A stretch of DNA of 64,000 nucleotides from positions 270,905-334,904 of the forward strand of contig NZ_NHMP01000004.1 of assembly GCF_002221595.1 (NCBI RefSeq), in the 5' to 3' direction. The DNA comes from Turicimonas muris. Its GTDB lineage: Bacteria; Pseudomonadota; Gammaproteobacteria; Burkholderiales; Burkholderiaceae_F. The notes below the pieces were generated by a model. It saw only the letters and a list, made by a program, of their open reading frames with translations, ran no database searches and had not been told where the DNA came from. Below are positions 6,813-15,560 of this stretch, piece by piece (position 1 is the stretch's first letter; every line of letters starts with the position of its first letter). The translations under genes were made by a program, and so were the position numbers.

Positions 6813-9389
6813 ATGAGTCAATTTTTTGCTCCCCCACCCAAATTAAATCCCACTATTTATGCTTATGAGTTTGTCAATGTACCCTCTCACCAAGGGTATC
6901 TGAAAATCGGCTACACAGAAAGAGAGCCTGAAGTGCGGATAAAAGAACAACTACATACCTCCGCCGTTTCTTACAGAATTGTGTTTCAGACCTCAGCTAT
7001 GCGAGCGGATGGTTCTTGTTTCACTGACCATGAAGTTCACTCTGTTTTGAAGAAAAACGGATTCTCGCAGTTAAATGCGGGTAAAGATAAAAACGAGTGG
7101 TTCAAATGCGATATCGATTCTCTTAAGGCAGCAATAATTGCTGTACGAGAAGGCAGAAACTACATAAAGAATCGGTTTCAATGTTTCAAGATGCGTCCCG
7201 AACAGACTAGAGCTGTCCAAAAAACAGAAGAATATTTTCGACGAGCACAAAAAGAGGACCCTAATAGAGCTCCTAAGTTTCTTTGGAATGCCAAAATGCG
7301 ATTTGGAAAAACATTTGCCGCATATCAATTAGCCAAGAAAATGAGATTTTCTCGGGTCCTAGTTCTCACTTTCAAGCCCGCAGTTGAATCAGCATGGGCA
7401 GAAGACCTGAAAACCCATGTTGACTTTGAAGGATGGAGCTTTATTTCCAACAAGGATGCCAAAGATAGAGGAATTTGTATGGACGAAGCTTTTCTCCAAG
7501 CCGATAAAAGCAAACCAATCGTTGTCTTTGGATCTTTTCAAGACTTGCTTGGCACAAATGAGAATGGAGGTGTTAAGGCAAAAAACGAATTTATTCACAC
7601 AACAAATTGGGACTTAGTGATATTCGACGAATATCATTTTGGAGCATGGAAAGAAAATGCAAAAAAACTATTTGAAGATCCTGATGAAGAGGCGGACATT
7701 GACTTCGACCAAGAAAAATATAAGAAAGATGAGGCTGATAATGCCTATAACGAAACTTTTCTACCCATCACATCAAATTTTTATTTATTCCTCTCAGGAA
7801 CTCCCTTCAGAGCCATTAACTCAGGTGAATTCATAGAGGATCAAATTTATAACTGGTCTTATTCCGATGAACAAAATGCAAAAAGCAAATGGATAGGATC
7901 AGGCAACCCATATTTGACATTGCCAAGAATGGTTATGTTGACATATCAGGTTCCCGATAGTATTCAGCAAATAGCAAAAGGAGGAGAATTTAACGAATTT
8001 GACCTGAACGTTTTCTTCTCCGTAAAAAAAATGCGGAAAGGAGAAAAAGCGCAAAATGCTCGCTTTATATATGAGTCCGAGGTTAAGAAGTGGCTCCAAC
8101 TCATCCGGGGAAGCTATCTCCCATCAAATATTGACAATCTCAAGCTCGGCCAAGACAAAAGGCCTCCAATGCCGTTTTCTGACGCTCGGCTGCTAGACAT
8201 CTTGACACATACTTTGTGGTTCTTACCAAATGTTGCGTCCTGCTGGGCAATGCATCATCTTTTAACTCAGGATAGTTTTTTCAAGGACTACAACATCATT
8301 GTATGTGCTGGTTCCGGAGCGGGTATAGGTGTTGCAGCACTTACCCCAGTCCTAACTGCCATGGGAGATCCCTTAAAAACCAAAACAATAACTCTATCTT
8401 GTGGCAAGTTAACCACCGGCGTAACTGTAAAACCTTGGACTGGGGTTTTTATGCTACGTAATCTCAAAAGTCCGGAAACCTATTTTCAGACGGCTTTCAG
8501 AGTTCAGTCTCCATGGACTGTCGTGGATTCCTCAGGACATCAACAAATTCTAAAGGAAGAATGTTATGTCTTTGATTTCGCCTTGGACCGTGCTCTACGG
8601 CAGATAGCAGATTACTCATGTCGGCTTAACGTAAGTGAAGAGAATCCCGAAAGAAAAGTCGCAGACTTCATTCATTTTCTTCCTGTTCTAGCCTATGACG
8701 GTTCAACAATGAAACAGATCTCCGCTCAAGATATTCTTGATATCACTTTAGCAGGCACCTCTGCCACACTCCTTGCTCGTCGCTGGGAATCCGCCTTGCT
8801 CGTTAATGTTGACAATGAGACTTTAACTAGACTATTAAAAAACAAGAATATCCTCAAGGCTCTTATGAAAATTGAAGGTTTCCGAAGCTTAAATAAAGAC
8901 ATTCAAACCATCATTAACAAATCAGAAAAAGTAAAGGCTGCGAAAAAGAACAACACTAAAAAATCGCCGAATAAGATGAAAGAACTTTCTAAGGAAGAGA
9001 AGGAATACAAAACTCTACGAAAAAAAATACAAGAAAAGCTAATTAAGTTTGCGACTAGGATTCCTATCTTCATGTACCTCACGGACTATCGGGAACGTAC
9101 TCTCAGGGATGTAATTACCAAACTGGAACCCGAATTATTCAAAAAAGTCACCGGGCTAGAGGTACCAGACTTTGAAGCTCTTTGCTCCCTTGGTTTATTT
9201 AATTCCAGCCTGATGAATGATGCTATCTTCAAGTTTAAACGATACGAAGACAGCAGCTTATCCTATACAGGGTTAAATCGACATGAAACGCAAGCGGTTG
9301 GAGGTTGGGATACGGTTCTTAAGAAAGAGGAATTTACTCAATTTTTTTATAACCAAGCTTTCTCTTCTGAAATTCAAAATCATCCGTAA
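6813..9389 (+). CDS. Restriction protein: GIY-YIG-like nuclease fused to SF2 helicase
   Basis: Predicted ATP-dependent restriction subunit, 858 aa. Residues about 15-110 resemble the T5orf172/GIY-YIG nuclease fold (IYAYEF, LKIGYTER, R42, HEVH near 73-76, NEWF near 94-97). A superfamily 2 helicase follows: RFGKT (Walker A) at 163-167, DEYH (motif II) at 272-275, SGTP (motif III) at 328-331, and a QTAFRVQSP segment near 560 resembling motif VI. A Lys-rich linker lies near 705-750 before a C-terminal domain. It follows the two methyltransferase genes after 157 bp, with AGGAAG before the ATG. By context it cleaves unmethylated DNA after translocation; that activity is inferred, and the family is not one of the textbook type I-III layouts. 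Confidence 0.75.
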   Translation: MSQFFAPPPKLNPTIYAYEFVNVPSHQGYLKIGYTEREPEVRIKEQLHTSAVSYRIVFQTSAMRADGSCFTDHEVHSVLKKNGFSQLNAGKDKNEWFKCDIDSLKAAIIAVREGRNYIKNRFQCFKMRPEQTRAVQKTEEYFRRAQKEDPNRAPKFLWNAKMRFGKTFAAYQLAKKMRFSRVLVLTFKPAVESAWAEDLKTHVDFEGWSFISNKDAKDRGICMDEAFLQADKSKPIVVFGSFQDLLGTNENGGVKAKNEFIHTTNWDLVIFDEYHFGAWKENAKKLFEDPDEEADIDFDQEKYKKDEADNAYNETFLPITSNFYLFLSGTPFRAINSGEFIEDQIYNWSYSDEQNAKSKWIGSGNPYLTLPRMVMLTYQVPDSIQQIAKGGEFNEFDLNVFFSVKKMRKGEKAQNARFIYESEVKKWLQLIRGSYLPSNIDNLKLGQDKRPPMPFSDARLLDILTHTLWFLPNVASCWAMHHLLTQDSFFKDYNIIVCAGSGAGIGVAALTPVLTAMGDPLKTKTITLSCGKLTTGVTVKPWTGVFMLRNLKSPETYFQTAFRVQSPWTVVDSSGHQQILKEECYVFDFALDRALRQIADYSCRLNVSEENPERKVADFIHFLPVLAYDGSTMKQISAQDILDITLAGTSATLLARRWESALLVNVDNETLTRLLKNKNILKALMKIEGFRSLNKDIQTIINKSEKVKAAKKNNTKKSPNKMKELSKEEKEYKTLRKKIQEKLIKFATRIPIFMYLTDYRERTLRDVITKLEPELFKKVTGLEVPDFEALCSLGLFNSSLMNDAIFKFKRYEDSSLSYTGLNRHETQAVGGWDTVLKKEEFTQFFYNQAFSSEIQNHP

Positions 9390-9757
9390 TCCACTAAAAA
9401 TTATTGAAAAAACTCCCCCCATCGTGAGCTGTCTCGCTAATTGAGAAAGAGGGGAAAATCAAACATAGTTAAAGTTATTGAGAGGCATCTTTTTTCTTTC
9501 TGTCCTTTGTTTCTCGTCTCTCTGTTAAAGAAGCAACAGACGAAAACGCAACCTTAAATAGATAAGATCCGTGAATTCACTAAATTCGATGAAAAAAGTA
9601 CCTTTCTTTTTGTTTTAATTAAGATTTCGAGGCTAATCTTAGAGTCTTCAAATTTTTTCAACAGGTAATCAAACCGATAGGCAACTATTGTCCGCTTACG
9701 AAACTATTTGTCCTTACCGGGACCTCGAGGCTTGCCTCTGAATTTGGAATTTTGACA
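9390..9757. other. Intergenic region between the restriction island and metN
   Basis: AT-rich stretch of 368 bp. I see no convincing gene, no strong terminator and no recognisable SAM riboswitch consensus. It probably contains the metN promoter and the right edge of the acquired island. Confidence 0.5.
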
Positions 9758-10816
9758 ATGATTGAACTACAGCACATAACACAAGAATATGACACTGCTG
9801 ACGGAAAGGATAAATTTTTCGCCTGCAAAGATGTCAATGTCAGCATCAAGCCCGGAGAAATCTTCGGGATTATCGGCCGAAGCGGTGCTGGAAAAAGCAC
9901 TTTAGTCAGATGCATCAACCTTCTTAACAGACCTACTTCCGGAACAGTCATTGTTGATGGAAAAGATCTGACAAAAATGTCTGATGAAGAACTGCGCAAA
10001 GAAAGAAGACAGATTGGAATGATTTTCCAACACTTCAACCTTCTCTCTTCCCGTACGGTTTTCGATAACGTTGCGCTGCCTCTGGAACTTGCCGGCGTCA
10101 GTAAAGCAGATATCCGGAAGAAAGTTGAACCTTTGCTGGAGCTTGTCGGTTTAACCGAGCATGCGAACAAATATCCTTCGCAGCTCTCCGGCGGTCAGAA
10201 ACAAAGAGTTGGTATTGCCCGTGCCCTTTCCTCTGATCCGAAGATTCTTCTTAGCGACGAAGCGACCTCCGCGCTCGACCCGGAAACCACCCAGGCTACT
10301 TTGCAGCTTCTCAAAAAGATTAATCAAGAACTGGGCCTTACTATCGTCATGATTACTCATGAAATGGATGTCGTTAAGCAAATTTGCCATCGAGTCGTAG
10401 TGATGAATAAAGGACAAGTAATCGAAGAAGGAAGCGTTCTGGACGTTTTCCGCGATCCTAAGCATGAAGTTACGCAGGCTATGCTCGGAACCGCCTTAGC
10501 TGCACGAACCATCCCTGCTTCTATGAAAGAAAAGATTCAGAAGCTCATGCGCGGCACAGACTCTAAAGGAAGACCAATGCACTTGCTGCGCTTAACCTTT
10601 GTCGGATCCAATACGACGGAACCGGTTCTTTCCGCTGCTTGCCACAAATACGATCTTGACTTCAACATTCTTCTCGGCCAAGTCGACGAAGTCCAAGGCG
10701 AAAGCTACGGCACGCTTACCCTGGTAATGATGGGAGAAAAAGACGATTACCAAGCCGCCGTTGAATTCATTAAAGCCAATAACGTCAAAGTCGAGGAGTT
10801 AAGCGATGTCATCTAA
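9758..10816 (+). CDS. metN: D-methionine ABC transporter ATP-binding protein MetN
   Basis: ATPase of the methionine importer, 352 aa, acting at the inner membrane with MetI. Walker A GRSGAGKST is near residues 42-50, the signature LSGGQKQRVGIARAL near 142-156, Walker B LLSDEATSALD follows, and a C-terminal NIL (ACT-like) regulatory domain of about 80 residues, typical of MetN, binds methionine for trans-inhibition. The ATG at 9758 is preferred over a TTG two codons upstream, with GGA about nine bases before it. The gene overlaps metI by 11 bp. No metQ (substrate-binding lipoprotein) lies beside it; the next feature downstream is a tRNA gene. Confidence 0.95.
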   Translation: MIELQHITQEYDTADGKDKFFACKDVNVSIKPGEIFGIIGRSGAGKSTLVRCINLLNRPTSGTVIVDGKDLTKMSDEELRKERRQIGMIFQHFNLLSSRTVFDNVALPLELAGVSKADIRKKVEPLLELVGLTEHANKYPSQLSGGQKQRVGIARALSSDPKILLSDEATSALDPETTQATLQLLKKINQELGLTIVMITHEMDVVKQICHRVVVMNKGQVIEEGSVLDVFRDPKHEVTQAMLGTALAARTIPASMKEKIQKLMRGTDSKGRPMHLLRLTFVGSNTTEPVLSAACHKYDLDFNILLGQVDEVQGESYGTLTLVMMGEKDDYQAAVEFIKANNVKVEELSDVI

Positions 10817-11459
10817 TATTATTCAACTGCTGTGGGACTCCTTTCTTGAGACCATATTGATGGTCGGTATTTCCGGAGGTCTCGGAGCCGCCATCGGCAT
10901 TCCTTTAGGTGTATTTCTTTTCATCACCTCTCCTAAAGGAATCATGCCGAAACCTCTAGCCAACAGAATTATCGGCACTCTTGTGAACGCCGTTCGTTCC
11001 ACCCCGTTCATCATTCTTTTGGTTGCCATCATTCCATTTACCCGTTTGATTGTGGGCTCTTCCATCGGTACCGTTGCCGCTATCGTTCCCTTAACTATTG
11101 CGGCTGCTCCTTTGATTGCCCGTTTAGTTGAAACCAGCCTTCGCGAAGTGGACAAAGGTCTCATCGAGGCTGCTCAATCCATGGGCGCCTCAAACCAGCA
11201 GATCATCATGAAAGTTTTGCTTCCGGAAGCTATGCCAGGCATTCTTGCCGGCTTAACCATTGCTTTCGTAGCCCTTGTCGGCAGTTCTGCCATGGCAGGT
11301 GCCGTCGGCGGTGGCGGTCTCGGTGATATGGGCATCCGCTACGGTTATCAGCGCTTCATGCCTGATGTCATGGCAGCCGTTGTGGTTATCCTTATCATTT
11401 TCGTTCAAAGTCTTCAAAGCTTTGGGGACTGGGCGGTTCGCCGGGTTTCTCACAAATAA
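10806..11459 (+). CDS. metI: D-methionine ABC transporter permease MetI
   Basis: Inner-membrane permease of the methionine importer, 217 aa, the normal length. It has about five hydrophobic segments and the EAA loop expected for coupling to MetN, seen as EAAQSMGASNQQIIMKVLLP near residues 120-139. The start codon lies inside the end of metN, giving translational coupling. A tRNA-Gly gene begins 47 bp after the stop. Confidence 0.95.
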   Translation: MSSNIIQLLWDSFLETILMVGISGGLGAAIGIPLGVFLFITSPKGIMPKPLANRIIGTLVNAVRSTPFIILLVAIIPFTRLIVGSSIGTVAAIVPLTIAAAPLIARLVETSLREVDKGLIEAAQSMGASNQQIIMKVLLPEAMPGILAGLTIAFVALVGSSAMAGAVGGGGLGDMGIRYGYQRFMPDVMAAVVVILIIFVQSLQSFGDWAVRRVSHK

Positions 11460-11506
11460 AAAAATATGGAAGAAGAGTTCTAATTTGATGTAGAATTCCT
11501 TCTCCT

Positions 11507-11580
11507 GCGGGTGTAGCTCAATGGTAGAGCAGAAGCTTCCCAAGCTTACGACGAGGGTTCGATTCCCTTCACCCGCTCCA
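11507..11580 (+). tRNA. tRNA-Gly, anticodon CCC
   Basis: 74 nt including an encoded CCA end. The acceptor stem GCGGGTG pairs with CACCCGC, the D arm is GCTC/GAGC, the anticodon loop is TTCCCAA giving anticodon CCC, and the T arm GAGGGTTCGATTCCCTT is canonical. It reads GGG codons. It closely resembles bacterial glyU. Confidence 0.97.
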
Positions 11581-11694
11581 CTTCTCCTCTCCTTCCACCA
11601 CCTGAGTTCCTTTCGAACAAGGATACAAAATCCTTTAGGTTCAATACCGTTAAATAATTTAGAATTTCTGCAAATTATTAACTTGCAGTGAAAA

Positions 11695-12414
11695 ATGTCA
11701 CAAGAACTGACTCCGGAAAAACTTGAAGAACTCAAACATAGCCATATACGCAGTTTTAGTACTCGTAAAGGCAGAATCAGCCATGCTCAAGAAAGAGCTT
11801 TGAGCGAGCTTTTCCCAAAATACGAACTCACATACGACAAAGAGAATAAAGTTAACGCCAAAGAAATCTTCGGCAACGATAATCCTGTTGTTCTTGAAAT
11901 CGGCTGCGGAATGGGAGAAACCACCGCTGCAATTGCAGAGGCTCATCCTGAGATTAATTTCATCGGCTGCGAAATCTTCCCCTCCGGCGTTGGAGCACTA
12001 TCCCTTCTCTTAGAAGAAAAGCAGTTAAAAAACGTTCGCATTTTCAAACATGATGCCGTTGAAGTCGTCAGAGATATGGTTGCTGACGGTTCTTTAGACG
12101 GAGTGCACATTTACTTTCCCGACCCGTGGAGAAAAGCAAGGCACCACAAAAGACGCTTAATCTCTCCTTTCTTTGTTGATCTTCTCTCCCCGAAACTTAA
12201 AACCGGTGCTTACTTGCACTGTGCAACGGACTGGGAAAACTATGCCGAACAAATGATGGAAGTGCTTTCTGCAGCACCATTGCTGAAGAATAAGTATGAA
12301 GGATTCTCTCTGGTTGCAGAAAATCCAATCACCAAGCGTCCGGTCACTAAATTCAATGAACGAGGAAACCGGCTTGGACATGGCTGTTGGGATTTGGTTT
12401 TCTTAAAAAAGTAA
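11695..12414 (+). CDS. trmB: tRNA (guanine-N7-)-methyltransferase TrmB
   Basis: Methylates G46 in the variable loop of many tRNAs using SAM. The 239-aa protein has the SAM motif EIGCGMGETT near residues 64-73, an acidic site IGCEIF, and the TrmB signature IYFPDPWRKARHHKRRL near 142-158, followed by ITKRPVTKFNERG near the C-terminus. The length is typical. It starts 114 bp after a tRNA gene and ends before a strong terminator shared with the convergent uppP gene. The ribosome binding site is weak, but the N-terminus matches family length. Confidence 0.95.
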   Translation: MSQELTPEKLEELKHSHIRSFSTRKGRISHAQERALSELFPKYELTYDKENKVNAKEIFGNDNPVVLEIGCGMGETTAAIAEAHPEINFIGCEIFPSGVGALSLLLEEKQLKNVRIFKHDAVEVVRDMVADGSLDGVHIYFPDPWRKARHHKRRLISPFFVDLLSPKLKTGAYLHCATDWENYAEQMMEVLSAAPLLKNKYEGFSLVAENPITKRPVTKFNERGNRLGHGCWDLVFLKK

Positions 12415-12440
12415 CCGTTAAGACTTTTGAACGTAAATAA

Positions 12441-12466
12441 GGCTCCCAATGGGAGCCCGATTTTTT
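12441..12466 (+). terminator. Terminator between convergent trmB and uppP
   Basis: Perfect stem GGCTCCC (12441-12447) and GGGAGCC (12451-12457), AAT loop, then CGA and TTTTTT. It is strong for trmB. On the minus strand the stem is followed by TTATTT, so it may also stop uppP transcription weakly. Confidence 0.88.
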
Positions 12467-12492
12467 GAATCCTAATTAGCTAAAAGCGTTGC

Positions 12493-13320
12493 TTACCACT
12501 TCACAAGACCCGTCATCCAGGTGACTAAGATAACACCGCCGAAGAAAATTCGATACCAGCCGAAAGCTGAGAAATCGTGTCTGGCAACATAATGTAAGAG
12601 CCAACGTACAACGATCAAAGCAGAGAAGAAAGAAACTACAAAACCGATACTGATAACCGGAAGACTATCCGCCGACAAGATGTCCCTAGACTGCCAAAGC
12701 TCATAAACCGTCGCGCCAAAAATGGTTGGAATAGCCAGGAAGAAAGAGAACTCAGTAGCAGCGGTTCTTGATAAACCGATGACAAGACCACCGATGATAG
12801 TTGCTCCAGAACGGCTGGTTCCAGGAATCATCGCGAGACATTGAAGGAAGCCGACCTTCAGCGCATCTTTCCAGGACATATCGTCCATAGTAGCGACTCT
12901 CGGGATATAGCTCTTCTTGTCTTGATATCTCTCGACGATGAGAATGATGATACCGCCGATAACCAAAGCCGTCGCCACAGATACCGGATTAAACAACCAC
13001 TCTTTAATGTACTTGGCAACCATCACGCCAATAACTGCAGCCGGAAGAAAGGCAATAATCGTATTCCAAGCAAGTTTCTGCTGAGCCGGTTCAGTAAAGA
13101 GTCCTTTGCAAATTCTGACAATACGCTCGCGGTAATACCAGCAGACAGCGACAATCGCACCAGCCTGAATTGCGATGTAAAACGTGTCGGCTTCTTGACC
13201 CGTGTAGTCCAACAAGCTTCCGAAAACAATTAAATGGCCGGTAGAAGAAACCGGTAAAAACTCCGTCAGTCCTTCGACAATTCCTAAAATTACGGCTTTT
13301 AAATAAAGAATCCAATCCAT
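12493..13320 (-). CDS. uppP: Undecaprenyl-diphosphatase UppP (BacA)
   Basis: Inner-membrane phosphatase that recycles undecaprenyl pyrophosphate to the carrier lipid used for peptidoglycan and polysaccharide synthesis. The 275-aa protein has multiple membrane helices and both family signatures: GIVEGLTEFLPVSSTGH near residues 14-30, with the catalytic Glu and Ser, and PGTSRSGATI near 164-173. It is the last gene of the run ettA-mnmC-hypothetical-uppP, beginning 8 bp after the hypothetical gene. Members of the family confer bacitracin tolerance when abundant. Confidence 0.96.
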   Translation of the reverse strand: MDWILYLKAVILGIVEGLTEFLPVSSTGHLIVFGSLLDYTGQEADTFYIAIQAGAIVAVCWYYRERIVRICKGLFTEPAQQKLAWNTIIAFLPAAVIGVMVAKYIKEWLFNPVSVATALVIGGIIILIVERYQDKKSYIPRVATMDDMSWKDALKVGFLQCLAMIPGTSRSGATIIGGLVIGLSRTAATEFSFFLAIPTIFGATVYELWQSRDILSADSLPVISIGFVVSFFSALIVVRWLLHYVARHDFSAFGWYRIFFGGVILVTWMTGLVKW

Positions 13321-13328
13321 GTCTGTTT

Positions 13329-13679
13329 TTATTCCGGCATAAAGAATTTTTTAAATACTGGTACTAAAGCTTTCTGCTGTTCAGAATTGAGCTGTTTGAA
13401 CACCTCATCTGTCTTAGCGTTGCAATAAGATTTTTCGCGATTAGAAAGAATACCGCATCGGTAGAACTCAAAAAGCAATTCAGAATTAATAAGTTTGTGT
13501 GCTTTGCCAAGTTCTTTTTGAACGCTTTGATTAAAGGCCACGAAACTTTGTTTATCTTTTTCAATGGCGGCTGCCTCTTTTTCTGCGTCAGCCTGAAATT
13601 TAATAAACGATCCAGTTGCAACCACAACAACAAATGCCGTGACAACCCAAGGTCCGCGGTTTCTGGAAAAAATAAGCAT
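13329..13679 (-). CDS. Small hypothetical protein with N-terminal membrane anchor
   Basis: 116 aa, function not recognised. A hydrophobic segment at about residues 11-27 looks like an uncleaved anchor or signal, followed by a charged helical region rich in Lys, Glu and Gln. Two Cys (in FYRCG and SYCNAK) might form a disulphide. It sits tightly between mnmC (adjacent at 13680) and uppP (8 bp away), so it is probably translated as part of that operon. The placement suggests an envelope protein, but nothing in the sequence gives a function. Confidence 0.7.
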   Translation of the reverse strand: MLIFSRNRGPWVVTAFVVVVATGSFIKFQADAEKEAAAIEKDKQSFVAFNQSVQKELGKAHKLINSELLFEFYRCGILSNREKSYCNAKTDEVFKQLNSEQQKALVPVFKKFFMPE

Positions 13680-15560
13680 CTAAGTCCTACTCAAAAATCT
13701 TGCAGGATTTACCGCATCCAGCAGATCTTTTTCAATCGGATATGGTTCACCTGTTACTTGGGCCGCAATTATACGTGCTCCCAAATCGCTGAAAATAAGG
13801 CCACGAGATCCCATACCCGTATTTAGAAATAAAGTGTCATTGACAGAATCTTTCTCTGATACAAAGCCTTCTATTAAAAATCCGGGAGGAACACTTCCAA
13901 TCAAAGGAAGCCGATCAGAGGGAGCCGAACGAATACCTTCGTAAAACCCTATCGCAGTGCCGAACACTGCATTGGGGAACATCTTATGAAGCTTCTCTGC
14001 ATTTTGCCTATGAGCCTCTCTTTCCTCCATGGATGCGCCTTCTCGCTCATAAGTTGCTCCTACGCCAACCCAATTGTCTCCATCATTGATGACATAACCG
14101 GGGCCGGTCATAGCTCCTTTCAATTTGGGAAATTCTTCTCCGCTTAAAAGGCTTAATCTTCCATGCCAATTAGTAACCGGAACATTGTCCGATGCTATTT
14201 TCAGAAGAGAACTTCCGGGACACAAAATGCAAACGGCGGCTCTTGCCAGTTCCTCTCCCGCATTCCCATAAGCGACCCACTTTCCTTCTTCTCTTCTTAA
14301 ACTGGACACTCGGGTATTAAAGAGACACAATGCTCCGGAGGAAAAAAGTCTTTCTCTTACAAAACGACCGGCTTCCACTAATCCGGCTGCTGGGTGCAGT
14401 AAGGCTCCGTACGAAGTTCCGTAGCCGATTAGATCTGAGACTTCTTCCCGGCTTAACAATCTCAAAAAATTATGCGGAAACTGGAAAGGCTTGTTATTTT
14501 GAAACCATCTCTCCCACTTTTTGTACTCCGTCTCGTCTCTGGCGATCTGCGGCAATCCATTAAGGTGGAAATATTCAGGAAAATCACGGCTGATCTCTTT
14601 GAGCACGTCAAAACCAGCTCGAGAAAGTCTAAAAAGAAGATTTTCGTCGCCTGCCGGCTGGAAATGTGCGATAGCGTAACGAATTGCCGACGCAGCAGAC
14701 GCGGCTACCCTTCCTTCGTCTATAACCGTTACTTTCCATCCTCTTCGTGCAAATTCACAAGCACAGGCCGCCCCAGCCATTCCGGCTCCAATAATTAGAA
14801 GGGAACGATCAGGATATTTTTCACTGTAAGGAACCTCTTGAGAACGTCTGTGAGAAAACTTCGGACGATAAATGCCTACCGTCATCTGAGATTTTTTGCC
14901 AAACCCTTGAACCTTTTGAACTTCAAACCCGGCGTTGTGCAAATCTTCGCGGACGTGCGACGATACGCACCAAGTAGCCAATGTAGCCTCAGGTTTGGCG
15001 AACTTCGATAAAGAAGTAAGTACACTGCGTTTCCACATTGCATCATTTTTTGCAGGAGAGAAACCGTCAAGATAAAGAGCATCGTATCTCAAAGCCAGCT
15101 TCTTAGACGCAAAAGCAACATCCATAAAATATAAAGACAAAACGACGCGACCGTCATCGAAATAAAGACGGTGAACGCCAGGAACACAGTCAGGCCACTG
15201 TTGAACCAACTCGACGGTTTCGCTTGCGACATCTGGATCGGCAAAGCGGAGCAAATCTTCTTTGGATACGGGAAACTTTTCAATAGAAACGAAATGAAGA
15301 GATTCCGAGCGATTTAGATCTTCTCTCCATGTTTTTAAAGTAGTAAGAAAATTCGTCCCGAGCCCGAAACCATTTTCCAGAATGACAAACTCCGGACGGT
15401 TCTGCCAGGCCTGAGGCAGATTGTTTCCCTTAATAAAAACATGCAGAGCTTGGCCAACTGCTCCTTGACGAGAGGCATAAATATCTCCGAACTCCGCACT
15501 GTAAGGGTGCCCGTCCTGATCAGTGATTTGAGCAGGACGAATTTCCTCCTTCTCTGACAT
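13680..15560 (-). CDS. mnmC: Bifunctional tRNA mnm5s2U34 biosynthesis protein MnmC
   Basis: Completes the mnm5s2U modification at the wobble position of tRNAs for Lys, Glu and Gln. The 626-aa protein has an N-terminal SAM-dependent methyltransferase domain (about 1-240, motif ENGFGLGTNF) and a C-terminal FAD oxidase domain (from about 250, motif IIGAGMAGAACA), the fused order typical of proteobacteria. The oxidase removes the carboxymethyl group and the methylase adds the methyl. Its start overlaps the ettA stop by one base (TAATG), implying translational coupling. A DUF752-only homologue is excluded by the complete FAD domain. Confidence 0.94.
   Translation of the reverse strand: MSEKEEIRPAQITDQDGHPYSAEFGDIYASRQGAVGQALHVFIKGNNLPQAWQNRPEFVILENGFGLGTNFLTTLKTWREDLNRSESLHFVSIEKFPVSKEDLLRFADPDVASETVELVQQWPDCVPGVHRLYFDDGRVVLSLYFMDVAFASKKLALRYDALYLDGFSPAKNDAMWKRSVLTSLSKFAKPEATLATWCVSSHVREDLHNAGFEVQKVQGFGKKSQMTVGIYRPKFSHRRSQEVPYSEKYPDRSLLIIGAGMAGAACACEFARRGWKVTVIDEGRVAASAASAIRYAIAHFQPAGDENLLFRLSRAGFDVLKEISRDFPEYFHLNGLPQIARDETEYKKWERWFQNNKPFQFPHNFLRLLSREEVSDLIGYGTSYGALLHPAAGLVEAGRFVRERLFSSGALCLFNTRVSSLRREEGKWVAYGNAGEELARAAVCILCPGSSLLKIASDNVPVTNWHGRLSLLSGEEFPKLKGAMTGPGYVINDGDNWVGVGATYEREGASMEEREAHRQNAEKLHKMFPNAVFGTAIGFYEGIRSAPSDRLPLIGSVPPGFLIEGFVSEKDSVNDTLFLNTGMGSRGLIFSDLGARIIAAQVTGEPYPIEKDLLDAVNPARFLSRT

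Noticed and set aside
8024..8031. A8 run in the helicase gene, considered as another phase-variation tract
   Set aside because: A/T runs of eight are expected by chance in AT-rich DNA and slip less predictably than the G/C nine-mers.
9390..9757. Possible SAM riboswitch upstream of metN
   Set aside because: I could not match SAM-I or SAM-II consensus elements, and no terminator-antiterminator pair is visible.
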